From NCBI GenBank assembly GCA_020853255.1, contig JADYZI010000427.1, forward strand, positions 1-5,520: a stretch of DNA of 5,520 nt, read 5' to 3'. Of the stretch, positions 5,398-5,520 are shown one piece after another. Within the stretch, counting starts at the first letter, position 1; every line of letters starts with the position of its first letter. A model generated the notes under the pieces. That model searched no databases, had not been told where the DNA came from, and was given only the letters and a program-made list of their open reading frames with translations. The translations under genes and the position numbers were made by a program. The stretch is from Acidobacteriota bacterium (lineage in GTDB: Bacteria; Acidobacteriota; Blastocatellia; Pyrinomonadales; Pyrinomonadaceae).

Positions 5398-5474
5398 TGG
5401 GGCGGCTAGTGGGAATCGAACCCACGACATCCAGAACCACAATCTGGCGTTCTAACCCCTGAACTATAGCCGCC
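5398..5474 (-). tRNA. tRNA-His (anticodon GTG)
   Basis: The - strand folds into a complete cloverleaf. The acceptor 5' strand is GGCGGCTA (5474-5467) and pairs with TAGCCGCC (5408-5401). This includes the extra G-1 opposite C73 that identifies tRNA-His. The D stem is GTTC/GAAC, the anticodon stem CCAGA/TCTGG with loop TTGTGGT giving anticodon GTG, and the T arm GTGGG-TTCGATT-CCCAC. CCA is encoded at 5400-5398. It decodes CAC/CAU. Its promoter is not visible in the 46 bp upstream within the window. It may therefore be processed from a longer transcript starting outside. Confidence 0.97.
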
Positions 5475-5483
5475 ACAATTTGA

Positions 5484-5503
5484 AATGGTGAATTTGGACC
5501 AAT
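5484..5503. promoter_or_regulatory. Imperfect palindrome upstream of tRNA-His
   Basis: AATGGT (5484-5489) and ACCAAT (5498-5503) are near-inverted arms around 8 bp. AATTTG is also directly repeated at 5477 and 5491 (14 bp apart). The ATTGGT...ACCAAT style recalls GntR/FadR-type operators, but those usually have shorter spacers. It lies just before the tRNA 5' end, at the window edge, and could be an operator for a gene outside. Weak evidence. Confidence 0.22.
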
Positions 5504-5520
5504 CAGCATGATCCGATCCC

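Noticed and set aside
5185..5442. An 85-codon leftward frame starting inside tRNA-His
   Set aside because: Its start and first third are the tRNA itself, a common artefact; the remainder is the TTCGTG repeat region with no protein-like pattern.
5398..5474. tRNA-His as an integration site for a genomic island
   Set aside because: No integrase gene and no second copy of the tRNA 3' end are seen in the window; neighbouring genes show no change in composition.

Overview
The window looks like chromosomal DNA of a free-living, Gram-negative-type bacterium of moderate GC content. The secreted proteins point to Acidobacteriota, probably the Blastocatellia/Pyrinomonadaceae. The evidence is a short FG-GAP/VCBS protein whose repeats read 'GDYDGDGKxDxAVxR...WYI', and a subtilase with a C-terminal BACON-type domain. 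This placement is an inference from protein style only, since there is no rRNA or phylogenetic marker to confirm it.

Layout: Positions 1-108 (+) hold the last 35 codons of a DNA methyltransferase cut by the window edge. It is followed on the same strand by a small exported protein of unknown function (175-723). A 150-bp convergent intergenic gap carries an inverted repeat and a short array of CACGAAA motifs. The rest of the window is read leftward (- strand). It contains an uncharacterised helical 189-residue protein (1673-2242) and, 73 bp downstream, rsmE for 16S rRNA U1498 methylation (874-1599); these two are probably co-transcribed. An exported FG-GAP/VCBS propeller-like protein (2343-3302) has its own promoter, a good Shine-Dalgarno site and a strong intrinsic terminator. 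An exported S8 subtilisin-like protease with prodomain and BACON domain (3525-5054) follows. A gene-free stretch (5055-5397) has direct repeats, TTCGTG/CACGAA arrays and a sigma70-like promoter. The window ends with tRNA-His(GTG), with encoded CCA (5398-5474).

How the genes relate: rsmE and tRNA-His are housekeeping translation genes. The propeller and the protease are adjacent, co-oriented and both have signal peptides, but the propeller has its own promoter and terminator, so they are neighbours rather than a proven operon. I found no mobile element, CRISPR array or defence island. The most interesting non-coding signal is the CACGAA/TTCGTG motif family with roughly helical spacing in two intergenic regions. 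A well-placed promoter downstream of tRNA-His could drive either a long leader for the protease or a small RNA. I do not see a clear new biological system here.
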